A stretch of DNA of 64,000 nucleotides from ENR-C587 sp942493235 (GTDB taxonomy: Bacteria > Bacteroidota > Ignavibacteria > Kapaibacteriales > UBA2268): assembly GCA_942493235.1 (NCBI GenBank), contig OW818676.1:2046001-2110000 (forward strand), written 5' to 3'. Positions 25,947 to 35,848 of the stretch are shown one piece after another. Each line of letters starts with the position of its first letter. Position 1 is the first letter of the stretch. The position numbers and the translations under genes are program-made. The notes beneath the pieces are model-generated. The model was not told the DNA's origin. It made no database searches and was given only the letters and a program-made list of their open reading frames with translations.

Positions 25947-27836
25947 TTACTCTAAGTATGTGTATCCGTAAAGTCCCGAGCGATAATTGGCTAAAAATTC
26001 TTTACCTTCGGTAGCAGAAATTACTCCCTGTTTAACGGCAGAAGTAACCCAAGTCTCCATAGTACGAACTAATTTTTTAGCATCGAACTGAACATAGTCT
26101 AATACTTCGGCAATTGTTTCGCCGTCGATTATTTGCTTTATCTCGTATTCATCATCTTTTACAACTACGTGAACAGCATTAGTATCACCAAATAAATTAT
26201 GCAAATCGCCTAATATTTCTTGATATGCTCCTACTAAAAACACTCCAAGATAGTATGGTTCTTCTTTTTTTAGCTCGTGCAAATTTATATAATTTGCATA
26301 GTCGCGAATTCCGATAAATCTATCTATTTTGCCGTCAGAGTCGCAGGTAATATCCTGAAGAGTTGCCGAACGTACGGGTTTCTCTTGAAGTCTGTGAATC
26401 GGCATAATAGGGAATATCTGGTCGATTGCCCATGAATCTGGTAAAGATTGAAAAAGCGAGAAATTACAGAAATATTTGTCGGCAAGCATTTTAGACAATA
26501 CTCTGAATTCTTCGGGAATATGCTTTAGTTCAAGAGCTAAGCGGTTAATTTCCATTGTAATACCCCAGAATAATCTCTCGGTTAAAGCTCGGTTTTTCAA
26601 TTCCATTAGTCCCAGGCTGAATAAATCGAGAGCATCTTCACGCATTTGAAGTGCATCGTGCCATGCCTCAAGCATATTAGACGGCGATAATGCTTCGTGG
26701 ATTTTGAATAATTCACGAACTATCTCGTGGTCTGCATCTGTAATTTCATAATCATAATCCCAAGACGGCAGGGTAGTGGTCTCTAACACATCAAATACTA
26801 AAAGAGAATGATGTGCGGTCAGCGACCTTCCGGATTCTGTGATAATATTCGGGTGAGCTAGTTCATTTTTCTCACAGGCATCTTGCATCATCGAAATGGC
26901 ATCATTTGCATATTCTTGAAGTGCGTAATTAATACTGTTCGGACTGGTGGAACGTGAGCCGTCATAGTCCACGCCAAGACCTCCGCCAATATCCACATAT
27001 TCAATTCCGCAACCCATTTTCTTGAGCTGTACATAGAATTGAGAGCATTCGCGAAGTCCACTTTTGATTTTGCGGATTTTTGTAATCTGGCTACCCAAAT
27101 GGAAGTGAATTAATTTAATGCAATCAAGCATCGCATAGCCCTCGGCTATTTCTATAGCTTCGATTAATTCGGAAGCATTAAGCCCGAATTTACTTTGGTC
27201 GCCACCGGATTCTTCCCATTTTCCGCTACCGGAACTGGCAAGTTTAATCCTGATGCCGATATTCGGTTTAATTTTTAATTTCTTGGAAATAGAAATTATT
27301 AATTTCAATTCGTTTAATTTTTCTACAACTATATAAATATTTTTGCCCATTTTCTGAGCTAATAATGCCAGCTCAATAAAGTCTTCGTCTTTGTAACCGT
27401 TGCAGATAATCAATGCTTCAGGATTCATTGTAAATGCCAATACGGCGTGAAGCTCGGGCTTAGAGCCGGCTTCGAGCCCGATATTGAATTTCTTACCGTA
27501 ACGCATAATTTCTTCGACTACAGGTCGCATTTGGTTGACTTTGATAGGATATATATTATAATATTTCCCTGTGAAATTGTATTCAAGAGAGGCTTGCTCA
27601 AAACACTTGGAAATACTTTCGATTCTATGGTCCAGAATATCCGGGAATCTAAGCAGTACCGGCATAGATACATCTCGGATTTGAAGTTCATCAATTAGGT
27701 CTTTTAAATCAATTTCGGTTCCACTTTTAGATGGTTTAACTACTGCATTGCCTTTATCATTTATTGAGAAATATCCGCTGCCCCAGCCTTTAATATTGTA
27801 TAATTCGGCTGAGTCTTCAATTCTCCATTTTCTCAT
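25947..27836 (-). CDS. speA: Biosynthetic arginine decarboxylase
   Basis: PLP enzyme of the alanine-racemase-fold group that makes agmatine from arginine for polyamine synthesis. The PLP lysine is K99 in YYNIYPIKVNQ. The glycine-rich phosphate loop reads VDIGGGLGVDYDGS, and HFHLGSQ and GLEAGSKPEL are present. Length 629 is typical of SpeA. A TAAATTTG box (minus strand, 27892-27885) lies about 50 bases upstream and may be the -7 element. No agmatinase gene is next to it; the 3' side is the long repeat field. Confidence 0.95.
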   Translation of the reverse strand: MRKWRIEDSAELYNIKGWGSGYFSINDKGNAVVKPSKSGTEIDLKDLIDELQIRDVSMPVLLRFPDILDHRIESISKCFEQASLEYNFTGKYYNIYPIKVNQMRPVVEEIMRYGKKFNIGLEAGSKPELHAVLAFTMNPEALIICNGYKDEDFIELALLAQKMGKNIYIVVEKLNELKLIISISKKLKIKPNIGIRIKLASSGSGKWEESGGDQSKFGLNASELIEAIEIAEGYAMLDCIKLIHFHLGSQITKIRKIKSGLRECSQFYVQLKKMGCGIEYVDIGGGLGVDYDGSRSTSPNSINYALQEYANDAISMMQDACEKNELAHPNIITESGRSLTAHHSLLVFDVLETTTLPSWDYDYEITDADHEIVRELFKIHEALSPSNMLEAWHDALQMREDALDLFSLGLMELKNRALTERLFWGITMEINRLALELKHIPEEFRVLSKMLADKYFCNFSLFQSLPDSWAIDQIFPIMPIHRLQEKPVRSATLQDITCDSDGKIDRFIGIRDYANYINLHELKKEEPYYLGVFLVGAYQEILGDLHNLFGDTNAVHVVVKDDEYEIKQIIDGETIAEVLDYVQFDAKKLVRTMETWVTSAVKQGVISATEGKEFLANYRSGLYGYTYLE

Positions 27837-28310
27837 CTATGCCTCCGTTTTTTAAGTTGAATAATCCGGTACTTTAAAAAAATGCAAATTTACAAAAAAT
27901 TAAGTTTAAATATTGTATATTATTTAAGTTGTTAAATAAAAAAATGATGATGCTATTTGTGAGCCATTTGGGTATAGTATTAACATAATTTCTGTAATTG
28001 TTAGAAATATACCACTGTGCTGATAAGATATTACATAATAATAAATATATCATCATTCAAATTTACATTTACACCTTCGCTGTAAATGTAGAGGTCGAGA
28101 CATAATATAGAAAAAAGCCATTCTAAACATAGTGAAATATCGAGAGAAAGTACAATTTGCAACAGCATAAATTGATTAAATTTTCCAAGTAAACGCTGAT
28201 TATAGTGATAAATATTTTTTCTATACTTCAAAAATATTTATAAATAATACAGGCATTATTAGTATTTTTGTATTTTAAACCTTGAAATTATTCACTATTT
28301 GAGTATTACA
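27837..28310. other. Intergenic region with one hairpin
   Basis: Between divergent speA and the AI-2E permease gene. It holds a 10-bp hairpin TACATTTACA-N7-TGTAAATGTA at 28064-28090 and a TATTTTTG -7-like box at 28263-28270, about 40 bases before ATG 28311. Two short leftward reading frames here look like chance. Confidence 0.5.
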
Positions 28311-29366
28311 ATGGATAAATCAATTAAAAATATCCTAATTTGCTTTCTAATCGTATTAATCTTTTATTTATTGACAGTAATGTCTAAAATATTATTACCA
28401 TTAGTCTTAGCATTGCTATTTGCATTGATTTTCCAACCATTAGTGATGCAATTAAAGCGGATGAAGTTTCCGAATTTTTTAGTATTGCCAATAATTGTCA
28501 TATTTACTTTGGCGATTTTATATCTAATCGGTGAGGTAATTTCTTCGACAGTGGTCAGTATTATGGAAGAGAAAGATTTCTTAACCGAGAGGCTAACCAA
28601 TAAGTTTACAGCTCTGTTAAACTGGTATAATGATATATCCGGCAGTCGCTACCGTACCAAAACTTTCTTTGAGCAAATATATAAACAGATGGATAAAGAC
28701 TGGATAACTAATGCGTTTCAATCAATAGCCGGCAGTATCACTTCCTTTACCGGTGATTTTGTTATGTTTAGCTTGTATTATATTGTTTTATTGGCGGGGC
28801 TTCCGAAATATAAAAGATTTATTAAATACGTAGGCGGTGATAACGGAGAAATGGTTCTCGAGCAATACGAAAAAGTTCAGAAATCCGTAATTTCTTATAT
28901 GCTTATTAAGACATTGATAAATTTGACATTAGGAATTTCAGTGTATGTATTGTGTACATTATTTGAAATTAAATTTGCAATATTCTGGGGATTTCTAATG
29001 TTTTTATTGCATTATGTTCCTTCAATAGGTGCTACCATAGGCTCTATTCCTCCTGTGCTGATGTTGTTAATTCAAAATGATAATCTTGGCACTGCATTGC
29101 TATTTGCCATTGGATTATTTGTATTGCAATTTATAGTCGGTAATATGATAGAACCGAAAGTAATGGGTAATAAGTTAAAATTAAATACACTTACAGTACT
29201 TTTCGGTTTAGTATTCTGGGGATTTATCTGGGGCATTCCGGGCATGATACTCTCTGTACCGATGTTCGTAATTATTAAGTTGATAATGGAGAGAATTCCT
29301 GATTTGAGCATTGTAGCCCGAATAATGGGTTCGCCTGACCATGTAAAAGAAGGTTTGATAGAATAA
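28311..29366 (+). CDS. AI-2E family membrane permease
   Basis: Polytopic inner-membrane protein of the AI-2E/PerM family, whose substrates are mostly unknown. Seven or eight hydrophobic segments are visible. Early conserved bits are LPLVLALLFALIFQPLV and late ones are LHYVPSIGATIGSIPPV, VGNMIEPKVMG and PGMILSVPMFVIIK, which are the family hallmarks. I chose ATG 28311 instead of the in-frame TTG at 28299. It stands alone. Autoinducer export is only one option for this family. Confidence 0.85.
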   Translation: MDKSIKNILICFLIVLIFYLLTVMSKILLPLVLALLFALIFQPLVMQLKRMKFPNFLVLPIIVIFTLAILYLIGEVISSTVVSIMEEKDFLTERLTNKFTALLNWYNDISGSRYRTKTFFEQIYKQMDKDWITNAFQSIAGSITSFTGDFVMFSLYYIVLLAGLPKYKRFIKYVGGDNGEMVLEQYEKVQKSVISYMLIKTLINLTLGISVYVLCTLFEIKFAIFWGFLMFLLHYVPSIGATIGSIPPVLMLLIQNDNLGTALLFAIGLFVLQFIVGNMIEPKVMGNKLKLNTLTVLFGLVFWGFIWGIPGMILSVPMFVIIKLIMERIPDLSIVARIMGSPDHVKEGLIE

Positions 29367-29450
29367 TATTTTATTGGAATTAATAAATTTAATATTATAT
29401 TGCAAATATTAATTTATTATACTATTAGTTATTTGATATAAAGCAAAGAT

Positions 29451-29912
29451 ATGGAAAAGAATAATTTACACGAAAAAACATTTAGCCAGAGGCTTGACTT
29501 CTACTGGCAATATACTACCGTATATCTGATTCTATTAATAGTATTCGGGGTATTAATGGGCTCCATTAACGAAGGTACTTTTACTATGGATTTGCATCAT
29601 CCGATTGTGATTTTACTCTTTGTTTTTATGCTCTGTACTTCGCTTAACTTGCTTTTTAATTGGTTTAAAAAGAAAACAATTACTGTTGGAAACGATTATA
29701 TTATATTTCGTACTCGATTTAAAGAAAGTAAGTATATGAAAAGCGATATTACTAAAATTGGCATCGGTAGAAAAGCCAGATACAGAGGTACCGCTTTCTC
29801 CCTGCGAATGATTAAAATTAGAGTGAAAAACCGTAAGTATTTTATCCGAATCAGACCCCACGGATATTGGGACGAAAAAGAATTAATTCAGTATATATCA
29901 CGTTTGAAATAA
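29451..29912 (+). CDS. Membrane protein with PH-like domain
   Basis: Residues about 20-45 and 50-70 are two membrane segments; the rest faces the cytoplasm and resembles a bacterial PH-type domain (KTITVGNDYIIFRTRF, MKSDITKIGIGRK, then IKIRVKNRKYFIRIRPHGYW). The tail is strongly basic. It follows the permease by 84 bases on the same strand. The function is unknown. Confidence 0.65.
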   Translation: MEKNNLHEKTFSQRLDFYWQYTTVYLILLIVFGVLMGSINEGTFTMDLHHPIVILLFVFMLCTSLNLLFNWFKKKTITVGNDYIIFRTRFKESKYMKSDITKIGIGRKARYRGTAFSLRMIKIRVKNRKYFIRIRPHGYWDEKELIQYISRLK

Positions 29913-30000
29913 ATATAAAGAGTTGTCTCTAAAGTATTTTAACGAAAAAGAAGCTAAGAATCTTAATAGCCTGCCGGATAATAGATATAAATAATATTAC

Positions 30001-30233
30001 TAAGGCTATTGCATAAGTCCAAAATATATAATTACTGCTAATCTTTTAAAGATTTTCAAACTTCAAAGTGCTTATTAAGAGGTTGTCAAAAGGTCATTCT
30101 GAGTGTAACGAAGAATCCAGAATTATCAACATTTAGTTTTATCTGGATTCTTCACTTCGTTCAGAATGACAAATTTTTGTCAGCCTCTTGAACAAATGGA
30201 AATTGAAAATCATATAGTTTTGCAACAGACTTA
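30001..30233. mobile_element. MITE-like element, TAAGGCTATTGCA ends, with nested element
   Basis: Left end TAAGGCTATTGCATAAG and right end (reverse complement TAAGTCTGTTGCAAAAC) match at 13 of 17 positions. Both are bordered by TA, as expected of a TA-targeting transposase. Another element (30078-30188) sits inside. No coding capacity. Confidence 0.6.
30078..30188. mobile_element. 111-bp MITE-like element, AGAGGTTG/AGAGGCTG ends
   Basis: Left AGAGGTTGTCAAAA and right (reverse complement) AGAGGCTGACAAAA enclose a complete GTCATTCTGA inverted repeat (30093-30170). It is the shortest member of the AGAGGCTG group here. Confidence 0.65.
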
Positions 30234-30290
30234 TAGAGTAAAAATTTACCCCTAAAAATAACAATATTTAAATAAAATAAATAAAATTAC

Positions 30291-30321
30291 TTGCCTTTTT
30301 GCATTAAATAAATTAGATTTG
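30291..30321 (+). promoter_or_regulatory. Bacteroidota-type promoter for the NAD(P)HX repair gene
   Basis: TTG at 30291-30293, 20 bases, TAGATTTG at 30314-30321, about 39 bases before ATG 30360. Confidence 0.55.
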
Positions 30322-30359
30322 CAATTGAATATTATTTTAACAAAAAATAAAGAAGTATT

Positions 30360-31874
30360 ATGCTGCCGATTTTATCTAAAGAACAGGTTAGAAATACAGA
30401 TGCTTATGCAATTAATGAAATAGGTGTCGATGGTAAAATCCTGATGGAGAATGCCGCCCATTTTGCTAAAGTTAGAATTGATGAGATTTCCCGAAAGCAT
30501 TTCTCAACTACTCATACGGGAGTTCTTATCTTCTGTGGTTCAGGCAATAATGGGGGAGACGGCTTTGCTCTTGCCCGCCATTTGCTTAATGAACATTTCG
30601 TATCAGTTTATTGGCTTGGCAGCACCGATAAGATGAGTCCCGAGACTTTGAATAATTATGAATTGTATTGTAAATTAAACCCCGATAATATCAAGAAACT
30701 TGAAAATCCGAATGATATATATTCGATATGTCTCAATTACGACATAATAGTCGATGCGATAGTAGGAGTCGGCGGCTCAAGTGAGATTAAAGGGATAGCT
30801 AAAGATATTATCAGCCATGTAAAAAGTTCGCCGGCGGTAAAAGTAGCAATTGATACTCCTACCGGATTAGATGCCGATACCGGTTATGCTGATGAAGACT
30901 GCTTCGAGGCAGACTATACCATTACTATGTTCGCTCTGAAAAAGGGCTTATTAATCAATGACGGTTATGACCTTAGCGGTGAAATATATACTGCAAATCT
31001 TGGAATACCGAGCGAAGTATCAGAAAAATTTGCCGAATCTTACTGTCTCGAGAGAAAAGATATTTATAAATATTTGCCAAAACGCAAAAGAGTTAGCTCT
31101 AAATTCGATTACGGAAGATTGGCAATAATTGCAGGTTCGGATAAATATCCGGGAGCAGCCGCACTAACTGCAAATGCCGCAGTTAAGACCGGAGCCGGAT
31201 TAGTACATTTATTAAGTACATCTTTCCATAATAGTTTGCTACCCGAAGTAATTCAAATTCCTTTGGAAATAAATGAAAAGGGAGCATTTTCAAAAAAGAA
31301 TTATCAACCAATTCTTGATTTTGTTGATAATTGCGATGCTATCGTGATTGGTCCCGGGCTCAGCAATGAATTTGAAACTATTGAGTTGGTAACGGATTTA
31401 ATTTATAGTATTCCGGCACATAAACCCATACTGATTGATGCCGACGGGCTAAGAGCAATTCATCATAATTCCAAGCTCAGAAAAAATATAGTGCTTACTC
31501 CGCACAGCGGAGAATTTGCTCGAATGACAGGAATTGATAGGCACGAAGTTGAGAAAGAACATTTTGAATATTGCAGAGCTTGGGCAGAGAAATTAAGATG
31601 CACTATACACCTGAAATATATGCCGAGCAGCACTAGCGACGGGAAAATTAATATTTGGAATCTTGGTGGCAATCCGGGAATGGCAACCGGTGGCAGTGGC
31701 GATGTACTGAGCGGGATAATCGGTACACTGCTTGCTCAACATATTGACCCGTTATATGCTACTGCCGTAGGAGCATTTATTCACTCCTTAGCCGGCGATT
31801 ATTATGCTAAAAAATATAATTTTGAAACTCTAACATCATCGAATTTAATCAATATGCTGAAATATGTATTGTAA
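30360..31874 (+). CDS. nnr: Bifunctional NAD(P)HX epimerase / ADP-dependent dehydratase
   Basis: Repairs hydrated NADH and NADPH in the cytosol. The N-terminal epimerase half (about 1-220, YjeF-N) has LMENAAHFA, FCGSGNNGGDGFALARHL and DAIVGVGGSSEIKG. The C-terminal kinase-like dehydratase half (about 230-504) has IIAGSDKYPGAAALTANAAV, LIDADGLRAI, LTPHSGEFARM and GNPGMATGGSGDVLSGIIG. Length 504 matches the fused form. It stands alone behind its own promoter. Confidence 0.95.
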   Translation: MLPILSKEQVRNTDAYAINEIGVDGKILMENAAHFAKVRIDEISRKHFSTTHTGVLIFCGSGNNGGDGFALARHLLNEHFVSVYWLGSTDKMSPETLNNYELYCKLNPDNIKKLENPNDIYSICLNYDIIVDAIVGVGGSSEIKGIAKDIISHVKSSPAVKVAIDTPTGLDADTGYADEDCFEADYTITMFALKKGLLINDGYDLSGEIYTANLGIPSEVSEKFAESYCLERKDIYKYLPKRKRVSSKFDYGRLAIIAGSDKYPGAAALTANAAVKTGAGLVHLLSTSFHNSLLPEVIQIPLEINEKGAFSKKNYQPILDFVDNCDAIVIGPGLSNEFETIELVTDLIYSIPAHKPILIDADGLRAIHHNSKLRKNIVLTPHSGEFARMTGIDRHEVEKEHFEYCRAWAEKLRCTIHLKYMPSSTSDGKINIWNLGGNPGMATGGSGDVLSGIIGTLLAQHIDPLYATAVGAFIHSLAGDYYAKKYNFETLTSSNLINMLKYVL

Positions 31875-31902
31875 GATGTGTAATAAGATTTGTATTAAAA
31901 TT

Positions 31903-32208
31903 GGGATCTTTGCTATTTTAAGTGGGTTAGCTAATAATTGTTATTAGTATAAAGATAATCCTTATATATCAAATATTGATTTTTGATATCTTGTTAGATA
32001 AACATCTTTGATTTTAAATTTTAACTCCGACAGGAGTTAAATATCTGTAACATAATGAGATACCCTACCAGCACTCTCTTCTTTTAACATCAAAAAGAGA
32101 AGAAAGAGTGTGGGGACTAAACAATGTTTATTACCGATGTTCAACAGCTAATACCCTTGTAAGAAAGATTTCTTTATTTGCTTACCCACACATAATAGCT
32201 AAGAACCT
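31903..32208 (+). mobile_element. 306-bp terminal-inverted-repeat element, copy 1
   Basis: A second full copy of the same length lies inverted at 53063-53368. The ends are imperfect inverted repeats: CTTTGCTATTTTAAGTGGGT inward on the left, and on the right the reverse complement of a CGCTATTTTGTGTGGGTA-like end. Inside is a stem TTAACTCC-GACA-GGAGTTAA (32021-32040), kept in copy 2 with a different loop, and a long imperfect stem at 32072-32110. No protein gene; short frames starting MWGLNNVYY in both copies only reflect the shared DNA. Confidence 0.75.
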
Positions 32209-32389
32209 AAAATTTTATCATTGCCTATATGAAATTGGACAAATTAAATTTCACTTGCTCCGTGGCTATAGAGTCTTAGTCAAAAAACAAAAATAGCAAA
32301 AAAATTTAATCAAATAACAATTACATTTTAGAATAGTTGAATAAAATTATTAAATTTGTAGAAGTATTTGTATAATAATTAAAACAGTA

Positions 32390-34609
32390 ATGGAAAAAGC
32401 AGCAAAAAGCGAATTTAACCTTCAATATTTGAAAGGTGTAGGTCCCAAAAAGGCTGAAATCCTTATGAAAGAGGGTTTCTACAATTGTAAGGATTTAATC
32501 AATTACTTTCCCCGCTCATATATAGACCGTGATAGAGTCGATTCACTTAAAGCATTATCAGTTAAATTACTCAAAGATAAAAATTACGACGAGATAGACA
32601 TTACGGATTTTAATTTAAAATCCGAAGTGACTGTTCTTGCTCGTGTAGCTGATATTCAATCAAAAGAGTTCGGAAAAAGAGGCTTTCTGAAAATAATTAT
32701 TCGAGACGACAGCGGTGGCAAAGCAAGTATTATGTTCTGGAATTATGTTGATTATTACAAAAAGTTATATAAAATAGATGATTTACTCAGTGTGAGCGGA
32801 AAAGTAGAGATTGATTCTTATAATCAAATTGTATTCAATCAGCCCGAAATACAGAAATTTGACGAAGATACTGACGAAGATGAATTCAAATCCTCAATTA
32901 TGCCGGTATATAGAATTACAGACAAAATGAAACGCTCTGGCATAAATAATAAAAATTTAAGAACAATTATTAACAATGCTATTAGTAGAGAATTAGGTAA
33001 TGTAAAAGAAACTCTTCCCGAATTTATACTTAATATATTCGGATATGTCGGGCTTTCCGAAACAATAAGAGCTCTCCACTTTCCGAATAATTTCACAGAA
33101 GTATTAAACGCCCGCAACCGAATGAAGTTTGAAGAGATTTTCTTTTTTGAGCTATATCTGGCTTTGCGTCATTCCGGTATAAAAATCGAAGAGAAAGGGA
33201 TAGAAATTAATCCTAAAAGCCCGACAGCTCGAAAAGTTTATGAAGATTTGCCTTTTGAATTAACATCTGACCAGAAAAAAGTAATTCGTGAAATTTCTGA
33301 TGACATGAAAAGTGGCAAGCCGATGAACAGACTCCTACAGGGAGATGTAGGCTCCGGCAAAACTATTGTAGCTATGCTTGGCATGCTTTCAGCAATCGAT
33401 AACGGCTATCAAGTAGCACTAATGGCTCCGACTGAAATTCTTGCAGAACAGCATTATCATACTTTTTTGAATTTGCTCAAGGGCTATGATATAAAAATTG
33501 TTCAATTGCTCGGCGGTCAAAAGAAAAAAGTTAGGCAACAGGTTTTATCAGAAATTGCAAGCGGGCAGGCAAATATTATTATCGGCACTCATTCGCTATT
33601 TGAGTCAACAGTATTCTATAATAAATTAGGTTTAGCAGTAATAGACGAGCAGCACCGCTTCGGTGTCAATCAGCGTTCTGATTTAAAAGAATTAGCTAAA
33701 CGTTCGCATCAGCAGGGGCTATCTCCGCATATATTAGTAATGTCTGCCACACCCATACCGAGAACCTTAGCCCTAACTGTTTACGGCGATTTAGATGTAT
33801 CGGTAATCCGTCAGATGCCGAAAAATCGAAAACCGATTAAAACTAAAGTAGTTTTTGAGAGCCAATTAGAAAAAGTATATGAATTTATTAAAGAAGAAAT
33901 CAAATTCGGCAGGCAGGCGTACATAGTATTTCCTTTGGTAGAGAAATCCGAGAAATTAGAGCTTAAATCGGCAGTTGAGCACTTTGAATTACTTGCAAAT
34001 GAAGTATTTCGTGAATATAAATGCGGTTTATTGCATGGGCAGATGTTTTGGTATGAAAAAGAAGAAGTGATGTCTGGATTTCTCAAAAAAGAATACGATA
34101 TAGTAGTGGCTACTACTGTAATCGAAGTAGGCATTGATATTCCTAACGCCTCTGTAATGCTGATTAATAATGCCGAACGCTTTGGGCTCTCTCAATTGCA
34201 TCAATTGCGTGGCAGAGTCGGTAGGGGTGCAGAGCAGTCTTATTGCTATCTGGCAACTAAAGAGAATTTCAAATATGAATTCAACCGTAAAGGTGTAGAT
34301 GAAGAAGACCAAAAATCTAATATTATCAGACTAAAAACTATGGAACGCACCACAGACGGCTTTGAAATTTCTGAAGTGGATATGCGTTTACGCGGTCCGG
34401 GTGATGTACTCGGCACTCGGCAGTCAGGGCTTCCCGCATTCAAATTCTTAGATTTAATCGGAGACACGGAGTTAATAAGTCTTGCCAAACGCACAGCTTT
34501 CGATATAATTGCAGCAGACCCCAAGCTAATTAATCCGGAGAATAGAGAACTTAAAGTATCATATCAAGAAAAATATAAAAATGAATTCAATTATTTCGAT
34601 ATAGCGTAA
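32390..34609 (+). CDS. recG: ATP-dependent DNA helicase RecG
   Basis: Branch-migrating helicase of replication-fork rescue and recombination. An N-terminal HhH-like start (LKGVGPKKAEILMKEG) and OB wedge domain lead to the SF2 motor: Walker A LLQGDVGSGKTIVA, the DEQH box AVIDEQHRFGVNQR, motif III MSATPIPRT, and the RecG-specific QLHQLRGRVGRG. Length 739 is slightly above the usual 690. A TAAATTTG box lies at 32351-32358. Its stop is five bases from the stop of the convergent kinase gene. Confidence 0.96.
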   Translation: MEKAAKSEFNLQYLKGVGPKKAEILMKEGFYNCKDLINYFPRSYIDRDRVDSLKALSVKLLKDKNYDEIDITDFNLKSEVTVLARVADIQSKEFGKRGFLKIIIRDDSGGKASIMFWNYVDYYKKLYKIDDLLSVSGKVEIDSYNQIVFNQPEIQKFDEDTDEDEFKSSIMPVYRITDKMKRSGINNKNLRTIINNAISRELGNVKETLPEFILNIFGYVGLSETIRALHFPNNFTEVLNARNRMKFEEIFFFELYLALRHSGIKIEEKGIEINPKSPTARKVYEDLPFELTSDQKKVIREISDDMKSGKPMNRLLQGDVGSGKTIVAMLGMLSAIDNGYQVALMAPTEILAEQHYHTFLNLLKGYDIKIVQLLGGQKKKVRQQVLSEIASGQANIIIGTHSLFESTVFYNKLGLAVIDEQHRFGVNQRSDLKELAKRSHQQGLSPHILVMSATPIPRTLALTVYGDLDVSVIRQMPKNRKPIKTKVVFESQLEKVYEFIKEEIKFGRQAYIVFPLVEKSEKLELKSAVEHFELLANEVFREYKCGLLHGQMFWYEKEEVMSGFLKKEYDIVVATTVIEVGIDIPNASVMLINNAERFGLSQLHQLRGRVGRGAEQSYCYLATKENFKYEFNRKGVDEEDQKSNIIRLKTMERTTDGFEISEVDMRLRGPGDVLGTRQSGLPAFKFLDLIGDTELISLAKRTAFDIIAADPKLINPENRELKVSYQEKYKNEFNYFDIA

Positions 34610-34614
34610 TTATT

Positions 34615-35706
34615 TTATTCGATTACTCTAATAAATGTAATTTTTACAGTATTGGACTGGATTTTATCTGAACTGATTTCGACACTACCACCATAGAGCT
34701 GAGTTAATACTTTTGATATGGTTAATCCTAAACCGCTACCTTGCTGCTCTTGAAACTCCCTATCGAATTGAGTAAAAGCACCGATTTTTGCTATTTCGAT
34801 TTCAGTGAGAGGTTTCCAGAAATTAGTAATAGAAATAACAAATTTGTCATCAGTTGACTCAACTATAATTTCAATATTATTTTTATTTGAAAATTTATAC
34901 GCATTATCAATAATTTCGGTAACTATTTTTCTGTAATAGTCATTATAAATTCTAATTTTTAGCTCATCGGTCAATTTAGTTATAGTAAAGGATTTATCAT
35001 ACATCAGTCCAACATCGGTAGCCTGCTCTTCGATAACAAAAATCGGATTATCTATATACTCATTTTCAATTTTATCAAAGTTAAATTCGGTATGGAATGA
35101 ATAATATAAATTAATGTTTATCAATTGATTGAGCAACCTCGTGCCGGCTCTGTTAATCATATCAAGCATTTTATAAGCCTCATCGGGGCTAACTTGAGAG
35201 CAATTATCTCTTAAAAAATGTGAAAAGCCAAGAATAGTATTCATTGGAGTTCGGAATTCATGAGGCACACCGAAAATCATAGTCTTTTTCATATTTTCGA
35301 TACGCCCCTCGTAATGCTTTTTAAAATGTATATGCTTTAGTAATCTTGAATTAACAGCATTGAGAAGTACATTGTTATCGTAGGGCTTGGTGATATAGTC
35401 ATCAGCTCCAAGCTCCATACCGGTTCTTAATGAGTAATTCTCATCACAGCCGGATAGAAAGATAAAAGGTGTAGCAAATAGTTCAATACTGGAGCGAATA
35501 TACTTTAGTACATCATATCCGTTCATGCAAGTCATTACTACATCACAAATAATAATATCAGGCTTTATTTCTTCTGCTAAAATTATTCCGTCAGGTCCGT
35601 TTGTAGAAGTAAACACCTCATAATCATTTAAATAGAATAAAGCTTCTAAATTATTTAGTACGATTCTGTCGTCTTCTATTAGTAGTATTTTAAATTTCTG
35701 TATCAT
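34615..35706 (-). CDS. Receiver-histidine kinase hybrid protein
   Basis: Cytosolic signalling protein without membrane segments. The receiver domain (1-120) has D12/D13, phospho-acceptor D55 (IIICDVVM) and K107. The kinase has an H-box FGVPHEFRTPMN with H149, an N-box EIIDNAYKFSN and a G-box QQGSGLGLTISK. The receiver-first order suggests a relay component that receives phosphate and then signals through its kinase. No cognate regulator is next to it. It is convergent with recG with only five bases between stops and no room for a terminator. Confidence 0.87.
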   Translation of the reverse strand: MIQKFKILLIEDDRIVLNNLEALFYLNDYEVFTSTNGPDGIILAEEIKPDIIICDVVMTCMNGYDVLKYIRSSIELFATPFIFLSGCDENYSLRTGMELGADDYITKPYDNNVLLNAVNSRLLKHIHFKKHYEGRIENMKKTMIFGVPHEFRTPMNTILGFSHFLRDNCSQVSPDEAYKMLDMINRAGTRLLNQLININLYYSFHTEFNFDKIENEYIDNPIFVIEEQATDVGLMYDKSFTITKLTDELKIRIYNDYYRKIVTEIIDNAYKFSNKNNIEIIVESTDDKFVISITNFWKPLTEIEIAKIGAFTQFDREFQEQQGSGLGLTISKVLTQLYGGSVEISSDKIQSNTVKITFIRVIE

Positions 35707-35848
35707 ATTAGTAATTTATCAAAAAATAATATTTCCAAATATAATACTTTTTTTTTAATATTGATAATGTTTTTCTTTATTAAATGAAAAAATGATATAT
35801 TGTGTTTTGTTTTTTAGTCAATTTTGAAAATTTTGAGTATTGGCACTT

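Noticed and set aside
27874..28231. Two short leftward frames upstream of speA
   Set aside because: No ribosome sites, AT-biased residues, and they overlap the likely speA promoter.
32108..32296. Matching short proteins (MWGLNNVYYRCSTAN..) here and at 52951-53163
   Set aside because: The similarity comes from the two copies of the 306-bp element at DNA level; the frames end in unrelated flanks and lack ribosome sites.
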